NCBI GenBank assembly: GCA_024331095.1
Contig: JANDJE010000001.1
Coordinates: 16,815-80,814, forward strand
Reading direction: 5' to 3'
Length of the DNA stretch: 64,000 bases
From: Nitrospira sp.
GTDB lineage: Bacteria > Nitrospirota > Nitrospiria > Nitrospirales > Nitrospiraceae
Below are positions 1 through 8,719 of the stretch, piece after piece. The translations under genes and the position numbers were made by a program. The notes beneath the pieces are model-generated. The model saw nothing but the letters and a program-made list of their open reading frames with translations, was not told the DNA's origin and did not search any database. Every line of letters starts with the position of its first letter. The first letter of the stretch is position 1.

Positions 1-158
1 CTGATGATCTGTTGCATTTTCCTCCTGATCAGGCGCCGCTCTTGGATGCGTGGACAGATGGCCTCGATGCCCCCCCGCAACAAACTCGATTCGGCCACAG
101 CCTCCTGATGAGGTTTGGTTCGGACCACATACCAGTGGCTTTCAGCCTGTTCAGGCAT
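1..158 (-). CDS. NusG/RfaH-like transcription antiterminator, N-terminal part (cut by window start)
   Basis: The reverse strand opens with ATG at 158 and stays open to the window edge (52 codons). The N-terminus has the NGN-domain signature of NusG paralogs: an early WYVVRTKPHQE followed by AESSLLRGGIEAICP. Family members (RfaH, LoaP, UpxY, EpsA types) are loaded onto RNA polymerase to keep it transcribing long polysaccharide operons, which fits this place at the 3' side of an exopolysaccharide operon. Its start overlaps the stop of the upstream deacetylase by 8 nt, suggesting translational coupling. The KOW domain, if present, lies outside the window. It is a specialised paralog rather than housekeeping NusG, judged by context only. 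Confidence 0.8.
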   Translation of the reverse strand, partial: MPEQAESHWYVVRTKPHQEAVAESSLLRGGIEAICPRIQERRLIRRKMQQII

Positions 159-1092
159 TCTCTCTCCCCGTCGTTACATATCGGCTTACATCTCTCTCAA
201 CATTAACTGTCTTTGCACTGAGACAACCGTTGCTGTTCCCACTACAAGCTTTTCTCACCGCTTTCACAGCGCTCCGTATAGTGGTGAATCGAAAATCAAA
301 CAGTAATTGTCTGAGCCGGATTTCGGTTTTCCCCAGATTGAGATAATGGCGAAAGACTGAGAGTCGCGATCCGACCATTCTTGGCTGATCGGGATCCAAC
401 TCCCACGGGTGGAGATACATGATCAACGGATGGCCATGAACGACGGCACGCTCAAGAAGCCTGCGCAAGACCGGATATGGAAACAGTCGAAAATACCCTC
501 CCCCGGCGATTGGAATACGGACAGGTCCCATCTTCAATGTAGAAAGCGGTACCTCCCACAGAGGTCCACTTTCGGTTTTTATCAGATGACAGTAGGGATC
601 GGCCTCCGGCATACCGTAGCGATCGTGGCGGACGGGGAAAATGCTTGAATCATAAAGGTAGCCTTCCTCAACAAGAATGGGAAGGGCCCATCGGGTGCGT
701 GGAACAATCGTAAAGGACGGCGCTCGGTAGCCGTACACAGGCACTCCGGCAATGTCCTCAAGAAGCTGCTTGCTTTTCCGAACATCATCGCGAAACTGAT
801 CCGGCTGCTGGGTTGTGATTAACTCATGACCAAACCCATGAGAAGCAAGCTCATGTCCCTGATCAACGATGGTCTTCACCAATCTCCGATGGCGGCTTGC
901 CACCCAACCGAGCACAAAAAAGGTAGCGTGGATTCCATGCAACGAAAGCAAGTCCAGTATCTTTTCCGTATTTCGTTCCACACGACTCTCATAGGTTTCC
1001 CACTTGCTTCGCCTTTCGTCCGACCAAAACGCGGAGACCTGGAAGTGTTCTTCCACGTCGAACGACAAAGCATGCACTCCCTCTCTTTCCAT
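151..1092 (-). CDS. XrtA/PEP-CTERM-type polysaccharide deacetylase
   Basis: A 313-residue polysaccharide deacetylase of the NodB fold. Visible motifs are the metal/catalytic acid region LSFDVEEHFQV near residue 10, the second metal motif ASHGFGHE near 80, and GYRAPSF near 120. The C-terminal third (IAGGGYFRLFPYP, YLHPWELDP) matches the extension (DUF3473) of the deacetylases found in exosortase-A exopolysaccharide clusters. It probably removes N-acetyl groups from nascent polymer. It follows the sugar transferase gene after 11 nt and overlaps the NusG-like gene by 8 nt. No exosortase gene is in the window, so the XrtA link is by family resemblance. Confidence 0.88.
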   Translation of the reverse strand: MEREGVHALSFDVEEHFQVSAFWSDERRSKWETYESRVERNTEKILDLLSLHGIHATFFVLGWVASRHRRLVKTIVDQGHELASHGFGHELITTQQPDQFRDDVRKSKQLLEDIAGVPVYGYRAPSFTIVPRTRWALPILVEEGYLYDSSIFPVRHDRYGMPEADPYCHLIKTESGPLWEVPLSTLKMGPVRIPIAGGGYFRLFPYPVLRRLLERAVVHGHPLIMYLHPWELDPDQPRMVGSRLSVFRHYLNLGKTEIRLRQLLFDFRFTTIRSAVKAVRKACSGNSNGCLSAKTVNVERDVSRYVTTGRENA

Positions 1093-1103
1093 TACTTAGT
1101 CCT

Positions 1104-2156
1104 TTATCGGGCCCCTTCGCCAAGCAACACGACTCGTACCGTTTCGATGAGGATCCGAAAGTCCAAAGTAAGCGTCATGTTCTTGACGTAATACAAGTCA
1201 TACTGCAGCTTGGCGTGCGCGTCTTCCGCACTTGCGCCATATTGAAATTGTGTTTGCGCCCAACCGGTCAGTCCCGGCCTCACCGTATGCCTGATATCGT
1301 AATAGGGAATGCTTTTTCTCAGCTCGTTGACGAAGACCGGGCGTTCCGGACGAGGCCCGACAAGACTCATTTCGCCTCGAATGACGTTATAGAGTTGCGG
1401 GATCTCGTCAAGGCGGAACTTGCGCAGAATTCGTCCCACTCGCGACACACGAGCGTCATTTTTCTCAGCCCATCGAGGTCCATGACGCTCCGCTTCCTGA
1501 TACATGGATCGAAACTTCCACATCATAAACGGCTGACCACCTAACCCGACACGCATCTGCCGGTAAAACACCGGCCCTGGAGAATCAAGTTTGATGAGAA
1601 GAGCGATGAGGCACAACACCGGAGCCAGGATCGCCAAGCCAAGGACGGACGCCGTCAAATCAACGGTTCGTTTCAATACTTTCGTCGGAGCCCTTCGTTT
1701 AAAACCGGTTGAAAAAATGAGCGAACTCGGGCGAAGCTGATCGATTGAGAGGCGACCGGACACCTCCTCAAACATCTGATGTCCGTCGATGACCTCGATC
1801 CCTCTCGCTTTCAGGTCAAGAAGCGCGCTCACCGGCAATCCCGCTCTTCTGTCCTCCATGCACACGACGATCGTGTTGACCGAGAACTGCTCTACGATTC
1901 TATGGAGATCCTCGCAACTCCCCAACACTTGCAGATCCTGGATGGGAGGCAAACCGGTCGGACGCGGAGGATTTTGGTCAACCACCCCGATGACTTGCAA
2001 ATTTGTCCATCGTTTCTCCGCAAGAACCCGATACAACTCCAACGCCAGCTGGCCGCAGCCGAGCAGAGCGACTCGACGCTTGAACAAATCCAAGCCGGAC
2101 GCGTACTCCTGTTCCTTATTCGGCTTAAGCAGGACGGGAGTGATCGTTTTTTCCAT
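1104..2156 (-). CDS. Undecaprenyl-phosphate sugar phosphotransferase (EpsB/WcaJ type) lacking the N-terminal membrane domain
   Basis: A 350-residue initiating sugar transferase. The C-terminal bacterial sugar-transferase domain starts near residue 155 with a hydrophobic helix, followed by DSPGPVFYRQMRVG, MWKFRSM, DEIPQLYNV and SLVGPRPERP. These are the catalytic and membrane-anchoring motifs that transfer a hexose-phosphate to undecaprenyl phosphate. Residues 25-135 form a nucleotide-binding-like domain (VALLGCGQLALELYRV). Typical family members have about 460 residues with four or five N-terminal membrane helices; these are missing here, so the protein starts directly in the soluble domain. 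It sits 2 nt after the tyrosine kinase gene. Confidence 0.87.
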   Translation of the reverse strand: MEKTITPVLLKPNKEQEYASGLDLFKRRVALLGCGQLALELYRVLAEKRWTNLQVIGVVDQNPPRPTGLPPIQDLQVLGSCEDLHRIVEQFSVNTIVVCMEDRRAGLPVSALLDLKARGIEVIDGHQMFEEVSGRLSIDQLRPSSLIFSTGFKRRAPTKVLKRTVDLTASVLGLAILAPVLCLIALLIKLDSPGPVFYRQMRVGLGGQPFMMWKFRSMYQEAERHGPRWAEKNDARVSRVGRILRKFRLDEIPQLYNVIRGEMSLVGPRPERPVFVNELRKSIPYYDIRHTVRPGLTGWAQTQFQYGASAEDAHAKLQYDLYYVKNMTLTLDFRILIETVRVVLLGEGAR

Positions 2157-2158
2157 CT

Positions 2159-4477
2159 CTACCTTCTCGCGGCATATCGAGCGACAACCCGCTCTTCATC
2201 GTGATGGTAATAGTGATAATACGGCATGCTCGTCGATTCCACGCCCGCAAGAATGATCCCTACTTTGCACTGAGGCCGCAGCGCCTTGAACGCCGTTTCG
2301 ACAACGTCGCGTCCTGTTTTTCCCGCCATGATCACGAATACCATCACATCCGCCAACCGCGACAAGAAATTGAGATCCGCAAGGGGAAACACCGGCGGTG
2401 TGTCCAGTAAGATTTGATCGTAGTTCGGTTTCAATTCGTTCAAGAGTTGCTCGATCTGCCGAATCTTCGACAATTCGAACACTCGATGGCTCTCCATTCC
2501 GGCAGGCAACACCCAAAGAGGCCCGTCCTCAATCTGATGAATACAAGCTTCAATGGAATGCGTTCCACTCCAGTAGTCACTCAGACCAGGGGCGGAGGCG
2601 ATGCCCAGATACCTGCTCACCGACGGACGCTTGAAATCACAATCGATGATCAGCGTTCGCTTATCCAGCGCATGCGCGAAGATATAACCCAGATTCAATG
2701 TCGTGGTGCTTTTCCCCTCTCCAAGCACCGAGCTGGTGACTAAGGCAACGGGGTGATCATGCTCTTTTGACATCAAGGCCAGTCTTGTCGCAGCCACCCG
2801 ATACTGCTCGGAGATCATGGAATCCGGCCACCATTTGGCCACAAGATTCCAAGAAATGGTCGATGGAATCAGGTTCGTTCCCATCTGCGAAGCGGAGAGT
2901 TCTCGATCACGTCCTCTTTTGAGATATCCAAGCAGGCGAGACTTCTTTTTTCCCTCGATCGCGGAGGGGGGGCCGGCAATGGATTTCTTTCCGGCGCCGA
3001 TTAACGTGGCAAACGACGGAATTCCGGCAAGAATAGGAACTCCCAATAGTCCTTCCACTTGTTCCACACGCCTAAAGGCCGGCCTGAACAGTTCGAGAGC
3101 GAAAGCGGCTCCGCCACCAAGTCCGCAGCCGACAACTAAGCCGCCCAAGAGAATCATGTATTGTTTGGGCGACTCCGGCGCAATGGGAAGATTGGCTGGA
3201 TCCAGAATCCGAAACTGTTCGCCCTTCTGCCGTTTTTCCAGATTTTCTGCCAATCGGGCGTTCAACCGCTTGTCGAGCAGCGCTTGATAATTCTTCTGCA
3301 TATTGTCGTAGTCACGAACCAAGATGCTCAACTCCTGCTCACGCATCGGAGTTCGCTCGACCCGTCCTTCGTAGTCTTTGACCTGCTCAAGTAAACGGCG
3401 AAGCCGATCTTGCCGAGCTTCTAGATCTTTGACAGCTTCGTCTCGCTGACGCATCAAATCGAGTACGATCGGATCAATCAACTTGGGGGACCCTTGCTGA
3501 ACCTCTTCTTTTTGGACACCGTATTTGAGAGCCAACTGTGCTTTGACACTGTCGATTTCCTTGCGCAAGAGTATGATATCCGGATAGTTATCGCGATATT
3601 CCGCGGAGAGAGCTGTTAAATTTCGCTCGAGTTCTGCCAGGCGTGCAAGTAAGGGGTCGCCTCCGTGTGTCGGCTGACCAGAGGTAGAAGATGCTGCCTG
3701 CGTCACTCCTTGAGCAGCCGCTGCGGTCGCCTCTTTGATTCGTTGATCCAAGACTTCTATTTTATTTTTGGCCGCCTGGACATTGTCTCGAGCCGCAATC
3801 ACTTCCGTCTGCAACCGGTCCAGCGTCCGTAGATTAGCCTCCATCTGTTGAGGCAACTCTCCCATGTATTTCGCCCGGAACGCACTGATCGCCTGTTCTT
3901 GCTCCTCCAATTTGGCTTCCGCTAGCTTCAATTCTTGGTCAAGAAACTCGGAAGCCCCCTCCAGTACCTGTTCCCGGAGTTTCAAATCCTGCTCGATAAA
4001 TTGAGCGGCCAAGGCCTCAGCCACCTTCATGGTAATCACAGGATCAGTATGATCGAACGACAACGTAAAGCCCTCTGTTGTATCCTGCCCTTTTAAATGG
4101 CCCAGCCTCATTTTGGTGATCTGAGTCCTTTGCCTCATGCTCTGGACCACACTCTCCCGCTCAAACGATGACATCTGCGGTGTAATCAGACCGAACTGCT
4201 CGCCTATTTTAGCCAGCAACGTGCGACTCATCACGATTTGTTGGACGGCATAGAGCCGTGAGTCCACTTTCCCTTCAACCCCGGTCTTCACATAGTTCTC
4301 AGGAATTTTCTGGCCTTCCAGAAGAATGGTCGTGGTTGATCGATAAGTCTTGGGAAGCACCTCGTACAGAGCGACAGACGCTGCCAGACATACCACGACT
4401 GCTCCGACGATCATCCACTTGTGCCGACGGAGAATATCGATATAATCCCCTATCGTCAGTTCCGTTGATGCACTCAT
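2159..4477 (-). CDS. Polysaccharide co-polymerase/tyrosine autokinase (Wzz-Wzc type)
   Basis: A Wzz-type chain-length domain with two membrane helices (near residues 25-45 and 440-460) flanks a long coiled-coil periplasmic region. It is fused to a cytoplasmic BY-kinase domain with Walker A (SSVLGEGKSTTT), Walker A' (IIDCDFKRP) and Walker B (ILLDTPPV). The C-terminus carries a tyrosine/histidine cluster (PYYHYYHHDE), the expected autophosphorylation tail. It controls polymer length and export through cycles of tyrosine phosphorylation. The start chosen is ATG at 4477, overlapping the upstream stop as TAATG; an in-frame ATG at 4486 is possible. The product is 772 residues from 4477. Confidence 0.92.
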   Translation of the reverse strand: MSASTELTIGDYIDILRRHKWMIVGAVVVCLAASVALYEVLPKTYRSTTTILLEGQKIPENYVKTGVEGKVDSRLYAVQQIVMSRTLLAKIGEQFGLITPQMSSFERESVVQSMRQRTQITKMRLGHLKGQDTTEGFTLSFDHTDPVITMKVAEALAAQFIEQDLKLREQVLEGASEFLDQELKLAEAKLEEQEQAISAFRAKYMGELPQQMEANLRTLDRLQTEVIAARDNVQAAKNKIEVLDQRIKEATAAAAQGVTQAASSTSGQPTHGGDPLLARLAELERNLTALSAEYRDNYPDIILLRKEIDSVKAQLALKYGVQKEEVQQGSPKLIDPIVLDLMRQRDEAVKDLEARQDRLRRLLEQVKDYEGRVERTPMREQELSILVRDYDNMQKNYQALLDKRLNARLAENLEKRQKGEQFRILDPANLPIAPESPKQYMILLGGLVVGCGLGGGAAFALELFRPAFRRVEQVEGLLGVPILAGIPSFATLIGAGKKSIAGPPSAIEGKKKSRLLGYLKRGRDRELSASQMGTNLIPSTISWNLVAKWWPDSMISEQYRVAATRLALMSKEHDHPVALVTSSVLGEGKSTTTLNLGYIFAHALDKRTLIIDCDFKRPSVSRYLGIASAPGLSDYWSGTHSIEACIHQIEDGPLWVLPAGMESHRVFELSKIRQIEQLLNELKPNYDQILLDTPPVFPLADLNFLSRLADVMVFVIMAGKTGRDVVETAFKALRPQCKVGIILAGVESTSMPYYHYYHHDEERVVARYAARR

Positions 4478-5853
4478 TAGTTCCATTCCGCAGTCAGCAT
4501 CAGGATGCCGACTTGGCGATCATAGTTAAATGTGGTGGCCCCTTGCTCGATCGTAAAGTCACCATGACTTCCGGTAAGGGAAGCTGATATTCCTCGATAC
4601 ACTGCGTATCGCAGTGCCCCATTCACATTGACCGATTCAAAACGCAGACGGCCCGTCCCTATTCCCGTTCCGCTTCGAGTGTTCACAGCATAATTGGCCC
4701 CCACGGTCACTTCCCACTTTTGAGAAAGCCGATAGGAAACGGATCCGCTGACTACGTTGCTGGCGAGCAATCCGGCTTCGCCAAAAAAACTGGGGAACAA
4801 TCCTCGACTGAATGACACACTGGCAGATTTCCCTTGCCCCATCCAGCTCAGACTCGCATTGATGGTCCACAGAATCCTATCCGGAACTTGGCTGGCCAAG
4901 GAAAGCCCCGGAGCGATAGTGGCTCTCCACTCACGGCCGAACGTGCCGCTCCAGTTGGCGTTGACGCCATGAATTGCGAAGGAACGTCCCGCAAAAGACT
5001 CGCCGACCGCACTATCGCCGACACGTGAGCCGAACATCATCTGCCGAAAGGCATAAGTGACCCCTATCGTATGATCGGGGGAAACAAGGTAGGCCACCCC
5101 TCCGGTAGCACCATGAGTCGTCATGTTAAAGAGCGGGAGGCGTGCCACCCCGTCGCCAAAGTCGGTTTGCCCCAAAAACCGCATGGTCTGAAACGAATAC
5201 GACGTGTTGACTTGCACCAATGGACTGACGGCATAAGAACTCTGAACGCTGGTAGAGTTGCTGATCGCGTTATTGCGACGCGCCTGAATTCCTCGAATGA
5301 AGTCCGACTGCACGGACTGGGCGCCAACGAAAGATGGTTGCTCGGGATAATACAGTACCGTCCCGTTTAAGCGGAGCCCTAGGCCGCGAACGATCCGTTC
5401 AGACATTTTGTCCAATATCGTCGTAAAACTGCCTTGGGCTCCCACATAATTTAATCCTGGGTTATTGACATAGAAACTGGCAATCGCCTGTCCCGTTAAT
5501 GTCCCGTCAATGTAATCGTTCGAATGGGTCACGCGAGCACCGGGAAACACATCCGTCACAAAATCAGACCGTTGACCGCCTCCAACCCCACGAAAGGCAA
5601 AAATATTGCTGTCGTATCGTTCCGAAACCATCAGAGTTGGAATCACACGGAACGGGCCAAGTCCTCGTATACTCGCGGCCAACTCCCCAATGGTGGATGG
5701 AGAAGCCTCAGGAGAAGGAACTCCCCCTGGTCCATAGGGAACTTGCGCTTGGGAATGATCGGGACTCATGAAAATCAATGCCTCTCCTACGAGCAAGATC
5801 CAAAGCCCATAGCGCATCCATGTAAAATGGTCACGGCACCACAATGGTATCAC
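4477..5853 (-). CDS. Outer-membrane beta-barrel protein of the exopolysaccharide cluster
   Basis: Begins with a signal-peptide-like segment (GLWILLVGEALIFM, then SQAQ) and continues as alternating aromatic/polar strands typical of a beta-barrel, with many YxF and final-strand features (LMLTAEWN at the end). It resembles the outer-membrane proteins that accompany exosortase-type polysaccharide clusters (TIGR03016-like), whose exact role is not known. The frame opens with GTG at 5853, which overlaps the upstream gene. ATG at 5817, just after that gene's stop, is an equally good start; neither has a convincing ribosome-binding site. Up to 458 residues. Confidence 0.72.
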   Translation of the reverse strand: MIPLWCRDHFTWMRYGLWILLVGEALIFMSPDHSQAQVPYGPGGVPSPEASPSTIGELAASIRGLGPFRVIPTLMVSERYDSNIFAFRGVGGGQRSDFVTDVFPGARVTHSNDYIDGTLTGQAIASFYVNNPGLNYVGAQGSFTTILDKMSERIVRGLGLRLNGTVLYYPEQPSFVGAQSVQSDFIRGIQARRNNAISNSTSVQSSYAVSPLVQVNTSYSFQTMRFLGQTDFGDGVARLPLFNMTTHGATGGVAYLVSPDHTIGVTYAFRQMMFGSRVGDSAVGESFAGRSFAIHGVNANWSGTFGREWRATIAPGLSLASQVPDRILWTINASLSWMGQGKSASVSFSRGLFPSFFGEAGLLASNVVSGSVSYRLSQKWEVTVGANYAVNTRSGTGIGTGRLRFESVNVNGALRYAVYRGISASLTGSHGDFTIEQGATTFNYDRQVGILMLTAEWN

Positions 5854-6517
5854 CCGACATCAGCTGAAAGTTACCGATTTCTCCATCCCCTGTTACCAAA
5901 TCGTCATACCGCACCGGGATTCTGATCTGGCGCTCATCCGGTGTTCCCTTATCTATCGTCCTTACGACAGCCATCCGATTTTTGGATGCATACTGGGTAA
6001 ATCCGCCGGCCAGCGAAATACCTTGTAAAACCGTCGCATATGATTTCAACGGAAACTTACCAGGATGAACGACTTCGCCCATAACATAGATGTAGTAACT
6101 ATTGACCTCCTTCACACTGACGGACACGGAGGGATTTTCTTTATACTCGGACAACCGTTTGGAAATAATCTCGCCAACCTGAGCCGCCGTCAGCCCACTC
6201 GCTTGCACATCGCCGATCAACGGCAACGAGATCATGCCGTCCGGCCGCACGGTAACAATCCGTGACAGGTCCTGATTCTTCCATACCGTCACTTCCACGA
6301 CATCTTCAGGACCGAGCAAAAAATCTTTTGGAAGCGGTCTATTCACCTCTTCCAATACCTCGCTTGGAATCGACCCTGCCAAACAACCTCCCAGGAAAAG
6401 AATGAATGCACACAACACAATCCTGATCAAGAGAAAATCCTCCCCCCTTTTGTCATAAGAGCCGATAGCCCCACGCCCTGGACGACTTACAGTTTTCATT
6501 TTTCCGCGATCTTTCAT
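5831..6517 (-). CDS. Polysaccharide export lipoprotein, Wza/GumB type (copy 1)
   Basis: A 228-residue export protein with an N-terminal hydrophobic segment and lipobox LGGC near residue 45. The polysaccharide export domain follows (LGPEDVVEVTVWKNQDLSR, VRPDGMISLPLIGDV), then an SLBB domain (YYIYVMGEVVHPGKFPL). It should form the outer-membrane export channel for the polymer. Its start overlaps the stop of the upstream paralog (ATGA). It is much shorter than Wza of E. coli (about 380 residues), as is usual for exosortase-type clusters. Confidence 0.9.
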   Translation of the reverse strand: MKDRGKMKTVSRPGRGAIGSYDKRGEDFLLIRIVLCAFILFLGGCLAGSIPSEVLEEVNRPLPKDFLLGPEDVVEVTVWKNQDLSRIVTVRPDGMISLPLIGDVQASGLTAAQVGEIISKRLSEYKENPSVSVSVKEVNSYYIYVMGEVVHPGKFPLKSYATVLQGISLAGGFTQYASKNRMAVVRTIDKGTPDERQIRIPVRYDDLVTGDGEIGNFQLMSGDTIVVP

Positions 6518-7242
6518 GGAACCAGCACCATGGTTTCCGAAGGAATCACGATTGTGTCACCTGGAATTAACACCAGGTTTTGCGTCGAACCGTCGCGCAG
6601 AATGATGTCATCATAGTTGACTTTTATTTTGATGTCTTTCTCTCCCTTCTCACCAAACCGAAACACGACGATCTTATTCCGCACGGCCGTCGGCGTAAAT
6701 CCTCCAGCCAATGTAATCGCCTGCAGAAGCGTGGTCTTGCTTTTGAGCGGATATTTTCCCGGATGCGCAACTTCACCAAGCACATAGATCGTATAGCTGT
6801 TAATTTCCTTGACCACAATGGAGACCTGGGGATTTTCTTTGTACTCTTTTAATCGTTCCGAAATGGCGTCTGCCAATTGAGTCGCGGTCATTCCAACGGC
6901 TACAACATCACCAATGAGTGGAAGAGAAATTTTTCCATCAGGCCGAACGAGAACCGTCCTCGACAAATCCGCGTTTTTCCAGACGCTGACATCCAGCACA
7001 TCTTCCGGTCCTATGATGTAATCCGGCGTGACCACCAGAGAGGATTTGTCCGAATCCCGCATGCCATCTTTGGTTTGAACTCGAAGCGAAAGTTCCGCCA
7101 ACCCTTCACCCTCGACAGAACCACAGAACAACCCTGCCCCTACCAATAACGCCCACATCGTCGCTCTGACACACGACCGATTTTCCATAAAGACGGTGGC
7201 TCGAACTTCTGTGACCAAGGAAGTGCGACTTCCGACAATCAT
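6514..7242 (-). CDS. Polysaccharide export protein, Wza/GumB type (copy 2)
   Basis: A 242-residue paralog of the next gene, with the same order of motifs: IGPEDVLDVSVWKNADLSR, VRPDGKISLPLIGDV, and an SLBB repeat with YTIYVLGEVAHPGKYPL. The N-terminus has a hydrophobic signal-like stretch (MWALLVGAGLFCGS) with a possible lipid-attachment cysteine. ATG at 7188 is an alternative start. The two copies clearly arose by tandem duplication but have diverged, most in the N-terminus and the final 60 residues. It lies 17 nt after the PilZ gene. Confidence 0.88.
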   Translation of the reverse strand: MIVGSRTSLVTEVRATVFMENRSCVRATMWALLVGAGLFCGSVEGEGLAELSLRVQTKDGMRDSDKSSLVVTPDYIIGPEDVLDVSVWKNADLSRTVLVRPDGKISLPLIGDVVAVGMTATQLADAISERLKEYKENPQVSIVVKEINSYTIYVLGEVAHPGKYPLKSKTTLLQAITLAGGFTPTAVRNKIVVFRFGEKGEKDIKIKVNYDDIILRDGSTQNLVLIPGDTIVIPSETMVLVP

Positions 7243-7259
7243 TTCATCGTATCGTCATA

Positions 7260-7580
7260 TCAGAATATGAATTTGAGTCCAACAAAATACGGCCCGCCTC
7301 CATTCGTCTTCCCAAACGGCACTTTTCTGACCCAGCGCACTTCGGCAAGCGTCGGGGTCTCGGCGATGGTGATCGGCGTCGGCACATACACCTTCAATAC
7401 CTGCTCAATTTTGGGCGCCTGATCCATCATCAACAGCATGCCTCCTCGGCTGATATTGAGAGACAGCGCCTTCCCTTTTCCTTTTTCCACATCTTTGTCA
7501 ATCGGCGAGGTCATCTCATAGGGAATCGGTCGCAGAAGCGCCGCTCGCTCACTGTGAGTCGCATGGTTGTCGTTCTTCAT
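7260..7580 (-). CDS. PilZ-domain protein, first gene of the exopolysaccharide operon
   Basis: About 106 residues. It shows the core of a PilZ fold: a basic N-terminal stretch, SLNISRGGMLLMMDQ in the position of the DxSxxG motif, VRWVRKVPF, and YFVGLKFIF at the end. PilZ domains bind cyclic di-GMP, so the protein probably links that signal to polymer production. The canonical RxxxR is weak, so ligand binding is not assured. The start at 7580 is preferred because GGGAG lies about 6 nt ahead; the frame is open to 7613. Confidence 0.78.
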   Translation of the reverse strand: MKNDNHATHSERAALLRPIPYEMTSPIDKDVEKGKGKALSLNISRGGMLLMMDQAPKIEQVLKVYVPTPITIAETPTLAEVRWVRKVPFGKTNGGGPYFVGLKFIF

Positions 7581-7958
7581 AGGCCACTCCCATTCTTTCT
7601 GCGTCACAGCCAACCCCTTCGGTAAGAAACCCTATTCCAGTGAATCGCCATGATCGCATTCTCGTTCAAGCAACCTTGCGCAATCACAAGTCTACTCTTT
7701 TTTGTTTCTTTATGGCTTTTTCAAGAAGCCCGTCTTCCATGGCAACGGGTTGAAATATAGACGGGGAATGTTACGGCTACAATACCGATGATGTAGGCTG
7801 CTTTCTCAAAGGTATTATGTTGACTCCCCCAAAAGGGTTAGGTACTATCGCCGTGTACTTTCGGGCCTAACCTCTTTCGCTTCCCCTGAGTGACCTTGGA
7901 TGTCCATGGAACTTGCTAGACTACAAATATCCGGAACAGGCACCCAGAACGAACCTCT
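7581..7958. other. Divergent intergenic region between the PilZ operon and the LuxR-type regulator
   Basis: About 380 bp without a supported gene. It should hold both divergent promoters. A reasonable promoter for the rightward gene is listed separately. I could not pick out a convincing leftward promoter. An inverted repeat, GGTTAGG at 7836-7842 and CCTAACC at 7866-7872, brackets the rightward -10 region. Confidence 0.6.
7820..7848 (+). promoter_or_regulatory. Putative sigma-70 promoter of the LuxR-type regulator
   Basis: A TTGACT -35 hexamer (7820-7825) and TACTAT -10 hexamer (7843-7848) are separated by 17 bp, about 110 bp before the regulator's start. The -10 lies inside the GGTTAGG/CCTAACC inverted repeat (7836-7872), which could be an autoregulatory operator. 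Confidence 0.5.
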
Positions 7959-8567
7959 ATGACCAACGGTCCTGGCGTTCTTGATCAAACCGACAGTCTT
8001 GCCGATCAGCGAGCAGGGTCTGGGATCGTCGTCCTTTCGGCCTCGATGCAATTACTTCATATGAATCGTCAGGCATCTGAACTTGCCAAGAAAATCAATG
8101 AAGTGGAAAATGGAGGCAACAATGCAAAGTTCGCCCATGGGGTGCTACCCGCAGCCCTCACGGAGTTGTGCGGAGAAATCATCAAGGCCCTCCACATTCG
8201 AACCGAAGCTAAAGACTGGGAGCAATTCGAACTGAAACGCATTGCGGGGGATCCCAGTCAACCGATCCTTTTGCGTGGATTCGGTCTCCCGGACCGAGGT
8301 GGTATCCAAAACGCCAGACTTGTCGTCACCATGGAGGAACTGGGGCGGAGAAAAATGCTGAATGCCGACCATGCGCGTGATCGTTTCCAATTGACCAGCC
8401 GAGAACAGGAAGTCATCGAACACCTCGCCAAGGGATGGACCAACAAAGAAATTGCCAGTGCCCTTCAAATTACCGAGCAAACGGTGAAGGAGCACATCAA
8501 ACACATCATGAGAAAAACGAACGCTTCGACTCGCACTGGCATTCTGGTTCAAGTCTTCAACTCTTAA
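7959..8567 (+). CDS. LuxR-family transcriptional regulator
   Basis: A 202-residue protein. The C-terminal 60 residues are a textbook LuxR/GerE helix-turn-helix (LTSREQEVIEHLAKGWTNKE, then ALQITEQTVKEHIKHIMRK). The N-terminal 130 residues look like a PAS-type sensory domain (GIVVLSASMQLLHMNRQA) with no receiver aspartate motif, so it is not a standard response regulator. It is divergent from the exopolysaccharide operon and may control it, but its ligand and targets cannot be read from the sequence. Confidence 0.85.
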   Translation: MTNGPGVLDQTDSLADQRAGSGIVVLSASMQLLHMNRQASELAKKINEVENGGNNAKFAHGVLPAALTELCGEIIKALHIRTEAKDWEQFELKRIAGDPSQPILLRGFGLPDRGGIQNARLVVTMEELGRRKMLNADHARDRFQLTSREQEVIEHLAKGWTNKEIASALQITEQTVKEHIKHIMRKTNASTRTGILVQVFNS

Positions 8568-8679
8568 ACTCTAGCACCGATTTTTTGACTCGTTACCCCT
8601 TCCAGCAAACAGTTGCACGAATAACACACTGAGTCAGTATTTACACAGTTTTTTATAGCATCTCGAACAGAAAATAATT

Positions 8680-8719
8680 AAAATTAAATCATAAAATCAT
8701 TAATTTATGATTTAATTTT
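8680..8719. repeat. Perfect 16-bp AT-rich inverted repeat downstream of the regulator
   Basis: Arms at 8680-8695 and 8704-8719 (AAAATTAAATCATAAA and its exact complement) are separated by 8 nt. The right arm ends in a run of T, so it could act as a rho-independent-like terminator for the LuxR gene. The extreme AT content in this genome also fits an operator or a horizontally acquired scar. Confidence 0.7.
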
